Positions 55,380 through 63,953 of a DNA stretch of 64,000 bases are shown here, in pieces. Origin of the DNA: Polyangiaceae bacterium. GTDB lineage: Bacteria; Myxococcota_A; Polyangia; Polyangiales; Polyangiaceae. Positions within the stretch are counted from its first letter, which is position 1. Each line of letters starts with the position of its first letter. Below the pieces are notes generated by a model. It was not told where the DNA came from. It saw only the letters and a list, made by a program, of their open reading frames with translations, and ran no database searches. Position numbers and translations under genes: made by a program. Location of the stretch: NCBI GenBank assembly GCA_019637265.1, contig JAHBVY010000005.1, forward strand, positions 124,001-188,000, written 5' to 3'.

Positions 55380-57218
55380 CTAATGCGCCGAGGCGCCTTT
55401 GGGCTTGGCGCTCCAGATCCGCAACGAGAACACGAAGCCGAGCACCGCGAAGGGCAGCAAGAACACGGGCCAATACGCCCAATCGCGGCTCGTGATGTAG
55501 CCGAGGCTGATCGACTGCAGCGCGGTGCCCAGGTAGACGAAGCCGTCGATCACGCCGACCGCCGTGGCCGCCCCCTTGCGACCCCCGAAGTCCATGGTCG
55601 CGGTCCCTGACAAAAGCCCATGGGTGCCGATCACACACAGGCTCACGAGGAACACCAAGACGCCGAGCGCATACGGCGAGATGGGCAGCTCCGGGCTCGC
55701 CTTGATGCGGCGACGGTCCCCCGCGCGCTGAGTCGGCGAGGGGTCCTTCACCTGAATCGTCAGCTCCTCTCCCCCTCGCCGCACGGTGAGCGGGATGCTC
55801 CCGGTGGAGGCGGGCGCGCTGCCAGGGTCCGCGCTGTCCTGCGTGGTGCACATGCAGCTGCTCGCGTCCCACTTGGAGCGATCACACGTGGGCTTGAAGC
55901 AGGCGATCGCCTGCTGCACGTCGACCCAGCCACGAAAATCACCGCGATCCCCGACGCGCACGATCTCATCGCCCGGCATCAGGCCCAGGCCCTCGGCGGC
56001 GGTCGCCACCTTGGCCGTGGAGGGTGACAACGTGAAGATCATGCCCGCGACGCACAGCGCGAGGAAGCCGTACATGCCCGCCGCCGCCGGGCCGCGGCGG
56101 CTCTGGAAGAACAAGTCGCTCACCCACCCCGCGACGTTGCCGCCCACCACGCCGGCGATGAACAGGAGCCCGCCCCATCCACCCTGCACGAACGGCGCCA
56201 GGAAGGCGAGCCCACCCAAGATGGCGAGGTAACCGCGCCGCGCGCCCGCCGCGCGGCTCGCGAGCAAACCGCTGACCGCCGCCACCGCGAAGCAGCCCAC
56301 CACCAACCACAAGTTCTCCCACGAGCCATAGCGGAACAGGTGGGTGTCCGGCAGCGCCCACACCTCCTGCGCGTAGATGGGGAACCAGTGCATCACGCCG
56401 TTTCGCAGCACCCCGGTGCAGAACTCGATGAAGGCGACGGTGAGGATGATGGGGTTGGTGAGGATGCGCCGAATCAACACCAGCGCGGGGATGGGGCCGG
56501 CGCTGTCGTCGCCGCTCGAGGCGTCCCCGGTGTCGAAGTCTCGCTGCCCCGCGAGCCCTGGACGATCGCGCAGCAAGAAGAACTCCACGATGAACATCAC
56601 GCCGAGCAGCACGCCCGGCACCGCGAACACCACCCACTGCGCCGGCTGCCCCGGGAACACCACCTGCGACGCGTCGAGGAACCACTGGTTCGCCGTGAAC
56701 GCGAGGAAAATACCGCTCGAGATCATGGTGCCGAAGATGCCGCTGAAGCCCCCGCGCTCGCGCACGTGGAACCAGTGGGCGTTCACCTTCACGATGCTCA
56801 CCGCGCCGAAGCTCTGAAAGTACATGTTCCCGGCGTACAGCAGCGAGAACACCAGGCGGAGCGGCGCCTCGTCAGCTTTCCCTGAGGAAACGACGTGGAA
56901 CAGGTAGCCCGCCATGAGCAGGTTCGCCACCATCGCGCCCGAGGCGGCGATGAGCATGCCGCGGCGCCCGCCCATGCGGTCCACCAGCGGCCCGTTCAAG
57001 AGGAAGGCGAAGGCGTAGACGAAGGTGCCGGCGCCGAAGATGATGCCGAAGTCCTCCTTCGTCATCAGATCGCCCAGCGCCCCCTTCGCGACGGTGAGGT
57101 TGTAGCGCCCCATGTACAGGAAGGCGTACGTGAGCCCCATGGGGAACCAGTTGAGGAACCGGCGGCGCCGGAACTCGGGGCTGTGGCTCGGCAAGGCGCT
57201 GGCGATCGCTCCGGACAT
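55380..57218 (-). CDS. OPA-family MFS transporter with PDZ-like insertion
   Basis: ATG 57218 gives 612 residues. The N-terminal half is GlpT/UhpT-like (NWFPMGLTYAFLYMGRYNLT, NGPLVDRMGGRRGM). The GWVSDLFF segment at 364-371 and THGLLSGTATMDFGGRKGAA (532-551) correspond to loops of the C-terminal half. Two unusual insertions are seen. One (about 300-345) adds a pair of hydrophobic helices after TM7. The other (about 398-495) is PDZ-like, with AEGLGLMPGDEIVRVGDRGDF, SIPLTVRRGGEELTIQV and four Cys at 440, 445, 455 and 457. The PDZ-like part should lie in the periplasm between TM9 and TM10. The substrate could be a sugar phosphate or glycerol phosphate. Confidence 0.88.
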   Translation of the reverse strand: MSGAIASALPSHSPEFRRRRFLNWFPMGLTYAFLYMGRYNLTVAKGALGDLMTKEDFGIIFGAGTFVYAFAFLLNGPLVDRMGGRRGMLIAASGAMVANLLMAGYLFHVVSSGKADEAPLRLVFSLLYAGNMYFQSFGAVSIVKVNAHWFHVRERGGFSGIFGTMISSGIFLAFTANQWFLDASQVVFPGQPAQWVVFAVPGVLLGVMFIVEFFLLRDRPGLAGQRDFDTGDASSGDDSAGPIPALVLIRRILTNPIILTVAFIEFCTGVLRNGVMHWFPIYAQEVWALPDTHLFRYGSWENLWLVVGCFAVAAVSGLLASRAAGARRGYLAILGGLAFLAPFVQGGWGGLLFIAGVVGGNVAGWVSDLFFQSRRGPAAAGMYGFLALCVAGMIFTLSPSTAKVATAAEGLGLMPGDEIVRVGDRGDFRGWVDVQQAIACFKPTCDRSKWDASSCMCTTQDSADPGSAPASTGSIPLTVRRGGEELTIQVKDPSPTQRAGDRRRIKASPELPISPYALGVLVFLVSLCVIGTHGLLSGTATMDFGGRKGAATAVGVIDGFVYLGTALQSISLGYITSRDWAYWPVFLLPFAVLGFVFSLRIWSAKPKGASAH

Positions 57219-57481
57219 GATTATTTCCCTGCGGCAATGCGTGAGGGCTTCCTGCTGGAAACCAGGTCGGGGCCGCGCGGAGGCGCTGGAGCGAGGTGCG
57301 CGGCGGCGGTCGTGACGGGCGCGCGACCATACACCGGCCGCCGGGCGCCGCTGACGCGAAACCAGCGAGCGCGCGCAGCTGTCACCGAGTCGCCACAGGT
57401 GCTCGTAGGCCCCGAAAGTAGCCCGACCGCGGCCTGCGGGACGCGCTTCGTGACACACGCCGCCCCCGTGTCGAGCCTCAG

Positions 57482-57507
57482 GTAGGGGCAGCCCCCCATG
57501 GCTGCCC
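57482..57507 (+). repeat. REP-like palindrome, family B
   Basis: GTAGGGGCAGCC and GGCTGCCC surround a CCCCAT loop. It matches 36280-36305 on the opposite strand with a few changes. Confidence 0.88.
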
Positions 57508-57547
57508 TTCACACACCGCATGACGAGCCCCCCTGAGCGTTTGCCGC

Positions 57548-57576
57548 TTGACGCGGCCAGGGCGCTCCTTCAGAGT
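57548..57576 (+). promoter_or_regulatory. Possible promoter of tRNA-Cys
   Basis: TTGACG (57548-57553) and CAGAGT (57571-57576) are spaced by 17 bp, 9 bp before the tRNA 5' end. The -10 box is weak. Confidence 0.4.
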
Positions 57577-57585
57577 ACGCCGCCC

Positions 57586-57657
57586 GGTGCGGTAGCCAAG
57601 TGGTTAGGCAATGGTTTGCAAAACCATCATACACGGGTTCGAATCCCGTCCGCACCT
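57586..57657 (+). tRNA. tRNA-Cys (anticodon GCA)
   Basis: The cloverleaf has acceptor GGTGCGG with CCGCACC, D-loop AAGTGGTTAGGC, anticodon stem ATGGT/ACCAT with loop TTGCAAA (anticodon 57618-57620) and T-arm CGGGTTCGAATCCCG. The T discriminator is characteristic of tRNA-Cys. CCA is not encoded. Confidence 0.97.
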
Positions 57658-57722
57658 CCCTCTACGAGCGCGACCACACGGCTGATCGCTGCTCTGGGTT
57701 GATTGGTGACCTGGGGCGATCG

Positions 57723-58424
57723 GTGGTCTGGGTTGGTCGGTGCTCTGGGGCGGGCTTGAGGCCCGCCTTAGCCCACCGCCCGGCGCGGTCGTGCCGTGAG
57801 GCTCGATGGCTCGCGCTGATCGTAGCGCCGATCCTGGTCGCCTCGCTCTTGGTCGCCACGCCGGCTTCGGCCGAGGAGCCCGGCGGGCTGCGCGCTCGCC
57901 CGCTGCTCCTCGGAACGACGGTGTCGTACTACGCGCCGACCAAGGAGGACCGACGGATCCACTCCGTGTTCCTCGATGCCGTCGTGGGCATCGAGCTTTG
58001 GGAGCTGCTGGGCCTCAGCGTTCATGGGGGCATCACCAGCACGGTGGCATCGGGGTACATCACGCAGTGGAACGAGGACTTCGTCGACGTCCGCTACGAC
58101 ACGCGCGTGGGCGGGCTCGGGCCGATGTTCGTAGCGCGCGTGGAGCCGTTCCGACCGCTTTGCCCGGGTGACTGTGCCCACCTCTCGCTCTCGCTGGAGA
58201 TGACCGGCGCGCTGGTCCTCTACACGTCGGATTTTCCACCGGGCGGCGACCTCTACAACTTCGTGTGGCGCATGGGCGGGACGCTCGGGTACGCGGTCTC
58301 GCCCCGCTGGCGCATCGAGCTCGGCGGCCGCTGGATGCACGTCTCGAACGGCCAGGGGCTCGGGCCGTTCAACCCGTCCTACGAGGGCGCAGGTGTGACG
58401 TTCGGCTCGCAGCTCGCCTTCTAG
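57723..58424 (+). CDS. PagL-like acyloxyacyl hydrolase/outer-membrane protein
   Basis: The start is uncertain: GTG 57723 or TTG 57756 are in frame, and the open frame begins inside the tRNA, which cannot be coding. A signal peptide (LALIVAPILVASLLVATPASA) precedes a small beta-barrel with about eight strands. The motif RWMHVSNGQGLGPFNPSYEG resembles the catalytic region of PagL lipid A 3-O-deacylase, with H and S two apart and a Glu 13 positions after the Ser. That would remove a lipid A acyl chain at the outer membrane. The upstream codons include a degenerate GTAGGGGC-type palindrome (57747-57768). Confidence 0.65.
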   Translation: MVWVGRCSGAGLRPALAHRPARSCREARWLALIVAPILVASLLVATPASAEEPGGLRARPLLLGTTVSYYAPTKEDRRIHSVFLDAVVGIELWELLGLSVHGGITSTVASGYITQWNEDFVDVRYDTRVGGLGPMFVARVEPFRPLCPGDCAHLSLSLEMTGALVLYTSDFPPGGDLYNFVWRMGGTLGYAVSPRWRIELGGRWMHVSNGQGLGPFNPSYEGAGVTFGSQLAF

Positions 58425-58487
58425 GACCCTGCGCACTAAGGTAGCAGGAGCGCGTCAGCTCCAGGGCGCGCTCCCCGCGAGCGTGTG

Positions 58488-59777
58488 ATGGATCTTCTCT
58501 ACTTCGCTGGCCTGGCGTTCCTGGGCGGGTTGATCTTGAACGTGATGCCGTGCGTGCTGCCGGTGCTCACGCTCAAGGTGTTTCACCTGCTCGAGCACTC
58601 GGAGAACGACGCCGCCACCAACCGCATGCACGGGCTGGCCTACACCGCCGGCGTGGTGCTCACCTTCCTGGCGCTGGCCGGGGTGCTGATCGGCCTCAAG
58701 GCGGCTGGGCACGCGGTCTTCTACGGCAAGCAGTTTCAGAGCACGAGCTTCCTCGCGGTGATGGTGGCGGTGCTCCTCGCCTTCTCCCTCAACTGCTTCG
58801 GGGTGTTCGAGATCACGGTGGGGGTGAGCGGTGGCCCGGGGCGCGACGGGTACCGCGGCTCGTTCGTCAACGGGGTCTTGGCCACCATCCTCTCCACCCC
58901 CTGCTCTGCGCCGCTGTTCGGCACCGCCGTCGCCTACGCCCTGCTCGCCGCGCCCCCGCACGAGACGCTGCTCTTGTTCGCCGCCTCCGGGCTCGGGCTC
59001 GCCGCGCCGTTCCTCTTGATCACCCACGTCCCTTCGCTGCGCCGCTTCTTGCCCAAGCCAGGTGCGTGGATGGACACCTTCAAGCAGCTGCTCGGCTTCA
59101 CGCTGCTCGGGACCGCGGTGTGGCTCGGCGGCATCCTGTTCGGCAAGCTGAGCCCCGCCAGCGGCAGCCGCATGCTGTGGGCGCTGTTCGGGCTCAGCCT
59201 GCTCCTCTGGGCGGTGGGCCGCTACGGCAACTTGATGCAGAGCCTCGCGCGGCGCATCGGCACCCGCGTCGTGTTGGTGGCGGGCGTCGTGGCGATGGGG
59301 ATGTGGGTGAACCTGGAGCCCGCCGAGTCGCGCGTCGCGGAGGCGCCGAGCGCCAGCGCCGATCACGAGCACCCCGTGGTGAAGGACGGCAAGATCAACT
59401 GGATCGCCTACGACGAGCCGCGCATCGCCCGTGAGCGCGCCCGCAAGCGCCCGGTGTTCGTCGATTTCACAGCGGACTGGTGCATCAGCTGCAAGGCCAA
59501 CGAGAAGGCGGTGATCGAGACCGAGGCGACGCGCGCGCTCTTGATCGACACTCAGATCCTCCCGATGAAGGCCGACATGACCGATGACGACCCGGTGCTC
59601 GAGCGCGAGATGAAGCGCCTCGGGCGCTCCGCCATCCCCATCTACGTCATCTACCTGCCCGACGGCAGCTACAAGCTGCTGCCCGAGGTGCTCACGCCGG
59701 ATCTGCTCCACGGCGCCCTGAAGGACGCCGCCGCCCGCTTCCCCAAGAGCGGCTACCTGGCGCCGGACCCCGCCTGA
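58488..59777 (+). CDS. DsbD-like thiol:disulfide interchange protein
   Basis: The 429-residue protein has the CcdA/DsbD membrane domain with the redox Cys pair C22 (VMPCVLPVLTLK) and C139 (ILSTPCSAPLFGT) and about eight hydrophobic helices up to residue 275. A periplasmic thioredoxin-like domain follows at about 300-425 with C332 and C335 (FTADWCISCKANE). It carries electrons from cytoplasmic thioredoxin to the periplasm. The N-terminal DsbD-alpha domain is missing. No cytochrome c biogenesis gene is adjacent. Confidence 0.93.
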   Translation: MDLLYFAGLAFLGGLILNVMPCVLPVLTLKVFHLLEHSENDAATNRMHGLAYTAGVVLTFLALAGVLIGLKAAGHAVFYGKQFQSTSFLAVMVAVLLAFSLNCFGVFEITVGVSGGPGRDGYRGSFVNGVLATILSTPCSAPLFGTAVAYALLAAPPHETLLLFAASGLGLAAPFLLITHVPSLRRFLPKPGAWMDTFKQLLGFTLLGTAVWLGGILFGKLSPASGSRMLWALFGLSLLLWAVGRYGNLMQSLARRIGTRVVLVAGVVAMGMWVNLEPAESRVAEAPSASADHEHPVVKDGKINWIAYDEPRIARERARKRPVFVDFTADWCISCKANEKAVIETEATRALLIDTQILPMKADMTDDDPVLEREMKRLGRSAIPIYVIYLPDGSYKLLPEVLTPDLLHGALKDAAARFPKSGYLAPDPA

Positions 59778-59895
59778 CGTCAGCCGAGCTGGCTTGGTCG
59801 CGCGACGTCAGTTGGGCTGACACCGCAGCGCTACGTCAGCCGAGCTGACATCGCGGCGCTACGTCAGCCGAGCTGACACCGCAGCGCGACGTCAG
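59778..59895. repeat. 28-bp palindromic tandem array
   Basis: CGTCAG recurs at 59778, 59806, 59834, 59862 and 59890, an exact 28-bp period: four full units and one partial. Each full unit has a dyad like GTCAGCCGAGCTGAC. The array reaches from the stop of the DsbD-like gene to the stop of the convergent gene. Confidence 0.96.
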
Positions 59896-59897
59896 GC

Positions 59898-60845
59898 TCA
59901 GCGCACCGAGACGCACTCGACTTGGCCGTAGGGCGCCGCCAGGTTGTTGCAGCCGGGCTGATTCAGGGACGGCCCCACGGTGACCTTCCCGGTGACGGTG
60001 TCGACCATCAAGAGGTCCCCGGGGTTGGAGCAGGCGTACAGCGTCTCGAAGCCGGGGTGGTACTCGGCGCCCACTGAGCCGAAGTCGTAGTCGAGCGGGA
60101 GCGGCTCACCGATCTGCGCGCCGGTGGTGGGGTCGAACTCCACGATGGTGTCCGCCGCGCCGTTGATGGCCAAGAGGGTGTTCCGCGCGGAACCAGCCCA
60201 GCTGAGCCCCACGGTGTTGTAGTCGGAGCCGAGCGGCGCCAGCTCGGTCGCCACGCCGGAGGCTGGATCGATGGAGAGCAGCAGATCGGCCGTGGTGGTG
60301 ATGCCGAACATATCCTGCGCCCCGGTGGAGGTGATGCCGGGCACGTAGGTGTAGCCGTAGCGGCCGACCACCGTCGCGCGGCAGGTGCACGGGTTCACGA
60401 GCAGCAAGGTGTCGCCTTCGTCTTCCCCCTTGCCCGAGGCGTACAGCTTGCCGCCGTTGAACGTGAGCGAGGAGATGATGTTCGACTTCGGCAGCTCGGG
60501 CGGGAGCAGCACGTCCGCGCAGATCTCCTCCTTCTCCCCGAAGCTCTCCTCGAGCAGGCTGATCTTGGCGAGGCGGTGGACCTCGTCGTTCGAGAGGTTC
60601 TCGATGGTGAGCAGCCACGGCTCGAGCTCGGGCCCACCATCGACGATCAACACGCCGCCCGTGCCCGAGTCCTGACCTCCAGGCGATGCGTCCCCCGCGC
60701 TGCCACCGGAGCCTCCCGCGCCCCCCGCGCCGCCGCTCCCGCTGGACCCACTGAAGCCCCCCTGCCCTCCCCCACCGTCGCCCGAAGACGACTCGGAGCA
60801 CGCCAGCGCCAACACACACAAGCCAACCCAGTAATGCGCCTTCAC
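59898..60845 (-). CDS. Gly-rich lipoprotein with beta-propeller-like repeats
   Basis: GTG 60845 gives 315 residues with lipobox LALAC. A GGAGGAGG linker covers about residues 22-60. The body (about 80-315) has repeated LLLVNPxTCxATVVG, LLLSIDPASGVATELAPLG and IVEFDPTTGAQIGEPLPL units that look like propeller blades. Such folds often bind ligands or proteins; the role is unknown. Confidence 0.78.
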   Translation of the reverse strand: MKAHYWVGLCVLALACSESSSGDGGGGQGGFSGSSGSGGAGGAGGSGGSAGDASPGGQDSGTGGVLIVDGGPELEPWLLTIENLSNDEVHRLAKISLLEESFGEKEEICADVLLPPELPKSNIISSLTFNGGKLYASGKGEDEGDTLLLVNPCTCRATVVGRYGYTYVPGITSTGAQDMFGITTTADLLLSIDPASGVATELAPLGSDYNTVGLSWAGSARNTLLAINGAADTIVEFDPTTGAQIGEPLPLDYDFGSVGAEYHPGFETLYACSNPGDLLMVDTVTGKVTVGPSLNQPGCNNLAAPYGQVECVSVR

Positions 60846-60920
60846 CGCCCGAGTGTACCACGCGGCGAGCCGACGGCGCGCACCACGTCACCCCGACGCT
60901 GCCGCCCGACGACGCGCGCT

Positions 60921-60936
60921 GCGGTGCCGTCCAACC
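60921..60936 (-). repeat. Dispersed intergenic element, copy 7
   Basis: The 16-bp core on the minus strand is preceded on that strand by GGTTTTTTGGGGGGGG. It follows the stop of the gene at 60951-61703, on its strand. Confidence 0.92.
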
Positions 60937-60950
60937 CCCCCCAAAAAACC

Positions 60951-61703
60951 TCAGGGCTCCTCTAGATCGTCAGCGATGTAGCTCAGGATCACGTCGTCCA
61001 GGCTCTGCTCGCTGATGCCGCCCCCGAAGATCGAGCCGCCGTCGGGCTTGGAGTCGAAGATGGCGGCCGGCCGCGACGGCGCGTAGCGACTGGCGTCCAC
61101 CTCACGCAGCGCCGGGGTGCCGAGCGCGGGGGTGTGGCGCACCTCCTGGGGTGGCGGCGCGTCCAGCTGGGCGTCCACGTCGAGATCCAGCTCCTTCACC
61201 TGGCTCACCAGCGCCCGCGCCTGCTCGGGATCCACCCGCTGGAGGTTCGGGTTGGAGAGCCGGCGAGGGCGACCCTCGGTGCTCGGCGGTGGTATGGAAG
61301 GCTGACCAGTCGTCGACGGGGGCGGGGGCGTCTGGCTCCGACGGGCCTCTGCCTTGGGGAGCTCCGCGTCGGGCTTGGGCACGACGGGGGCCGGCGCCGC
61401 CGTCAGGTGCGGCCCGCAGATCCCCTCGATCAGATCGTCGTACTCACCGCCCCGGAGCGCGATGAACATCGCCTTGTGCTGCTCCTTCATCAGCCGCCGC
61501 ACCGTCTGCGGCAAATCCGCCTGCCCCACGTGCTCCACGTACACCGACTTCATGCTCTTCACGATGCGCCCGCCGTCAGCGAAGAGCAGCGTGATGACGT
61601 GCGGGCGCTTCACGCCCGAGTCCTCCGTTTGGATGTGGAAAACCCGACCCCGATGCTTGACGTTGTTGTTGAATCCGAGCAGCGGTGGTGGCGTCGTGGG
61701 CAC
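60951..61703 (-). CDS. Conserved-looking cytoplasmic protein of unknown function
   Basis: I start at GTG 61703, which has a GGAG ribosome-binding site 6 bases upstream; TTG 61742 is less likely. The product is 250 residues. The N-terminal part (about 8-95) has the strong pattern GFNNNVKHRGRVFHIQTEDS, HVITLLFADGGRIVKS and VRRLMKEQHKAMFIALRGGE. The remainder is Pro-rich and likely disordered, ending with SLDDVILSYIADDLEE. From memory such N-termini are common in myxobacterial proteins. The function is unknown. Confidence 0.72.
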   Translation of the reverse strand: MPTTPPPLLGFNNNVKHRGRVFHIQTEDSGVKRPHVITLLFADGGRIVKSMKSVYVEHVGQADLPQTVRRLMKEQHKAMFIALRGGEYDDLIEGICGPHLTAAPAPVVPKPDAELPKAEARRSQTPPPPSTTGQPSIPPPSTEGRPRRLSNPNLQRVDPEQARALVSQVKELDLDVDAQLDAPPPQEVRHTPALGTPALREVDASRYAPSRPAAIFDSKPDGGSIFGGGISEQSLDDVILSYIADDLEEP

Positions 61704-62003
61704 TGGACGCTCCGGAGGGGGTGAGGGGATCGAGCGTCGCAAAGCGACGGGGGGTGGCGGCCTTGGGCCTGGCCGCTCTCGAGGGAGGGAAACGGAGGGG
61801 AGACGAAAAAACCTAGGATCCGGAGGACCTAGGCACGTGGGCGTGCTCCCTCAATGTACTTTCTAGCGCCGCTGGCGCCTAGAGCGCTGGCACCAAAAGG
61901 CAGTGGGGCTCCACTTTCACCGCTCCAGAGCGCCCATTCCGACCGCGCGGTGGCCAGCGTGCTCCCCGGAGCTCGCGGCGCGCAGGCTCACAGGCCGGAC
62001 CGC
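61704..62003. other. 300-bp intergenic stretch
   Basis: No gene is supported. It holds an imperfect palindrome around CCTAGG repeats near 61812-61833 and a CTAGCGCC/GGCGCCTAG stem near 61863-61882. Neither is followed by a T-run. Confidence 0.55.
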
Positions 62004-63953
62004 TCAACTCGCCGCGGGGGAGAGCCCCGCCTCATCCAGGCGGCGCATGCCCTCCAGCAGCAGCGCTTCCGGGCTGTCGTTGATGACCCGCGCGCCTTGT
62101 TGATGGTTCGGATCCAAGACGAAATCGCCATCGGTCAGGCCGAGCATCGCGTAGAACGCCTCTTCACCGCGCAGGCGCCCCCACATCGCGTTGTGGATCT
62201 CCCCCTTCACGAAGTGGATCTCCCCCGTCTCGCCCTTCGCGCGGATCTTGAGGGAGCCGGTCTTCCTGCCGTGCCACAGCACCTGCACCATGTCGGGCAG
62301 GCCCATCTCCGTGAGGGAGCCGGCGACGCCGCGCGTGCCGCGCTGCGCCGCTTGTCGCTCCATCACTTGCCGCAGCTTCGCGACCAACAGATCGGACGCG
62401 ACGGGCTTGGTCATGTAGTCCGTCGCGCCGAGCTCGAACGCGCGCTGCGCCTCGTTGCGCCCCGCGCGACCGGTCACGATGATCCAAGGCAGCGTGTGCC
62501 CCCACTCTTGCTTGCGCGCCTCGGCGAGCAGGGCGAAGCCATCGGCCTTGCCCAGGTCGAGCTCGCTCACCACCACCTCCACGTCGCCCCGCTCGAGCAG
62601 CTTCAGCGCCTGCTCCGCGGTGCGCGCGACGACCACCTCGAAGCCTTGCTCCACCATGCGGAGCTCGAGCACCGTCGTCTCCTCAGGGTCACGATCGATG
62701 ACGAGCGCCAGGTGCCGGTTGGCGAGCAAGCGCGCCTTCAGGTCTTCACCCGTCACCGTGTGGCGGAACAGGTCCACCAAGTTCGGGTCGAACACCTTCC
62801 CTTTGTAGCGGGCCAGCACCTCACAGGCCTGCACCGGGCGCAGCGCGCGGCGGTAGGGGTTGCGCGGGTTCTGCGTGAGGTCGGCGTAGGTGTCCGCGAT
62901 CGCCAGCAAGCGCGCGCCGAGCGGGATGTCCTTGCCCGCGGTGCCCGCCGGTAGCCCGCTCCCGTCGAAGCGCTCGTACATCGACTCCACCGAGCGCACG
63001 CACTCGCGCGGCAGCTCCACCGCCTCCAGCAACCGCAGCGGGGCCTTGTAGGTCTTCTTCGCGGAGGCGCGGTGCCCCTCGTACTCCGCCACGTTGAGCG
63101 CCGTGAGGTGGTAGGCGCTCATCTTGCCGAGGTCATGGATGTAACCGGCGATCATCATCGCGGCGAGATCTTGCGGGCTCAGCCCGATGCGCTCGGAGAT
63201 CTTCCGCATCAGCCGCGCCACGTGCGCGGAGTGGCCACGCAGATCGGGGCGCGCGTTCTCGAGCAGGCTGATGAGGACGTTCAAGGTCGAGAGGTACGAG
63301 TCGCTGGTGACGCCCGCGCCGCCGACGCCCGCCTGCGGCGCCTTCAGGTCGCGCTCGTCGAACATCTGCACCCGGCCGCGCTCGTCCGAGAGCGAGAGCG
63401 ACATGCTCTCCTCGCTCACCAGGTTGCGCTCGTACACGTTGAGCATGCTGGTGAACTGCTCGTGAGCGGAGCGGTCGAGCACCGCGAAGGCGTGGATGTC
63501 GCCGTTGTAGGCCTTGTTGATCGCCGCCTTCACCGCGATGGGGCGGGCGACGAACGCGTGCACCTCCTTGAGCGCCGCCGCCAGCTTGATCTCCTGGACC
63601 ACGGCGATGTTGTCCGGGTCCGCCATCACCACGCTGAGCACCGCCTTCTCGTGGTCGTACAGCACGGGGAACACCGTCTCGCGCTCGGCCAGCGCCTTCG
63701 GCACCTTGTCCAGCGTGAAGCGATCGATGTCCGCCTTCGACAGCTTCTCTGTCGAGACGAAGCGCGTCTTGTGGAACGCCGCGAGGAACTTGAGCAGCGA
63801 CACCTCGTCGATGGCCTGCGTCTCGATCAGCGCCTCCTCGATGCGCCCGCCGACCCGCTGGTGGTAGGCGAACACGGCCTCTTGCTGCTCGGGCGTGATC
63901 AGCCCCTTCGCGAGCAGCCGCTCCACCAGACGCACGTTCCCAATCGGATGCAT
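62004..63953 (-). CDS. Multidomain regulator: GSPII_E N-term, HD-GYP, receiver, DUF4388
   Basis: The 649-residue protein has four parts. Residues about 8-150 match the GspE/MshEN N-terminal module (ERLLAKGLITPEQQEAVFAY). Residues about 225-400 are an HD-GYP-type phosphodiesterase with RGHSAHVARLMRKI, GYIHDLGKM and a degenerate GYP region (ERFDGSGLPAG). Residues about 415-535 are a receiver domain with Glu at the expected phospho-Asp site (VVVSELDLGKADG). Residues about 540-640 are DUF4388 (GSLTEMGLPDMVQVLWHGRKTG). The HD part may hydrolyse c-di-GMP. MshEN modules can bind c-di-GMP, giving a possible feedback loop; this is inference. Confidence 0.9.
   Translation of the reverse strand: MHPIGNVRLVERLLAKGLITPEQQEAVFAYHQRVGGRIEEALIETQAIDEVSLLKFLAAFHKTRFVSTEKLSKADIDRFTLDKVPKALAERETVFPVLYDHEKAVLSVVMADPDNIAVVQEIKLAAALKEVHAFVARPIAVKAAINKAYNGDIHAFAVLDRSAHEQFTSMLNVYERNLVSEESMSLSLSDERGRVQMFDERDLKAPQAGVGGAGVTSDSYLSTLNVLISLLENARPDLRGHSAHVARLMRKISERIGLSPQDLAAMMIAGYIHDLGKMSAYHLTALNVAEYEGHRASAKKTYKAPLRLLEAVELPRECVRSVESMYERFDGSGLPAGTAGKDIPLGARLLAIADTYADLTQNPRNPYRRALRPVQACEVLARYKGKVFDPNLVDLFRHTVTGEDLKARLLANRHLALVIDRDPEETTVLELRMVEQGFEVVVARTAEQALKLLERGDVEVVVSELDLGKADGFALLAEARKQEWGHTLPWIIVTGRAGRNEAQRAFELGATDYMTKPVASDLLVAKLRQVMERQAAQRGTRGVAGSLTEMGLPDMVQVLWHGRKTGSLKIRAKGETGEIHFVKGEIHNAMWGRLRGEEAFYAMLGLTDGDFVLDPNHQQGARVINDSPEALLLEGMRRLDEAGLSPAAS

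Larger units (their letters stand above)
57219..57585. other. 367-bp intergenic stretch
   Basis: It separates the transporter gene and tRNA-Cys. It holds a family B palindrome (57482-57507) and the tRNA promoter; no gene is supported. Confidence 0.6.

Noticed and set aside
57600..57722. N-terminal part of the frame that starts inside tRNA-Cys
   Set aside because: It overlaps a complete tRNA gene and encodes no signal or domain.
59778..59895. CRISPR array
   Set aside because: The 28-bp units are directly adjacent with no unique spacers, and no cas genes are present.
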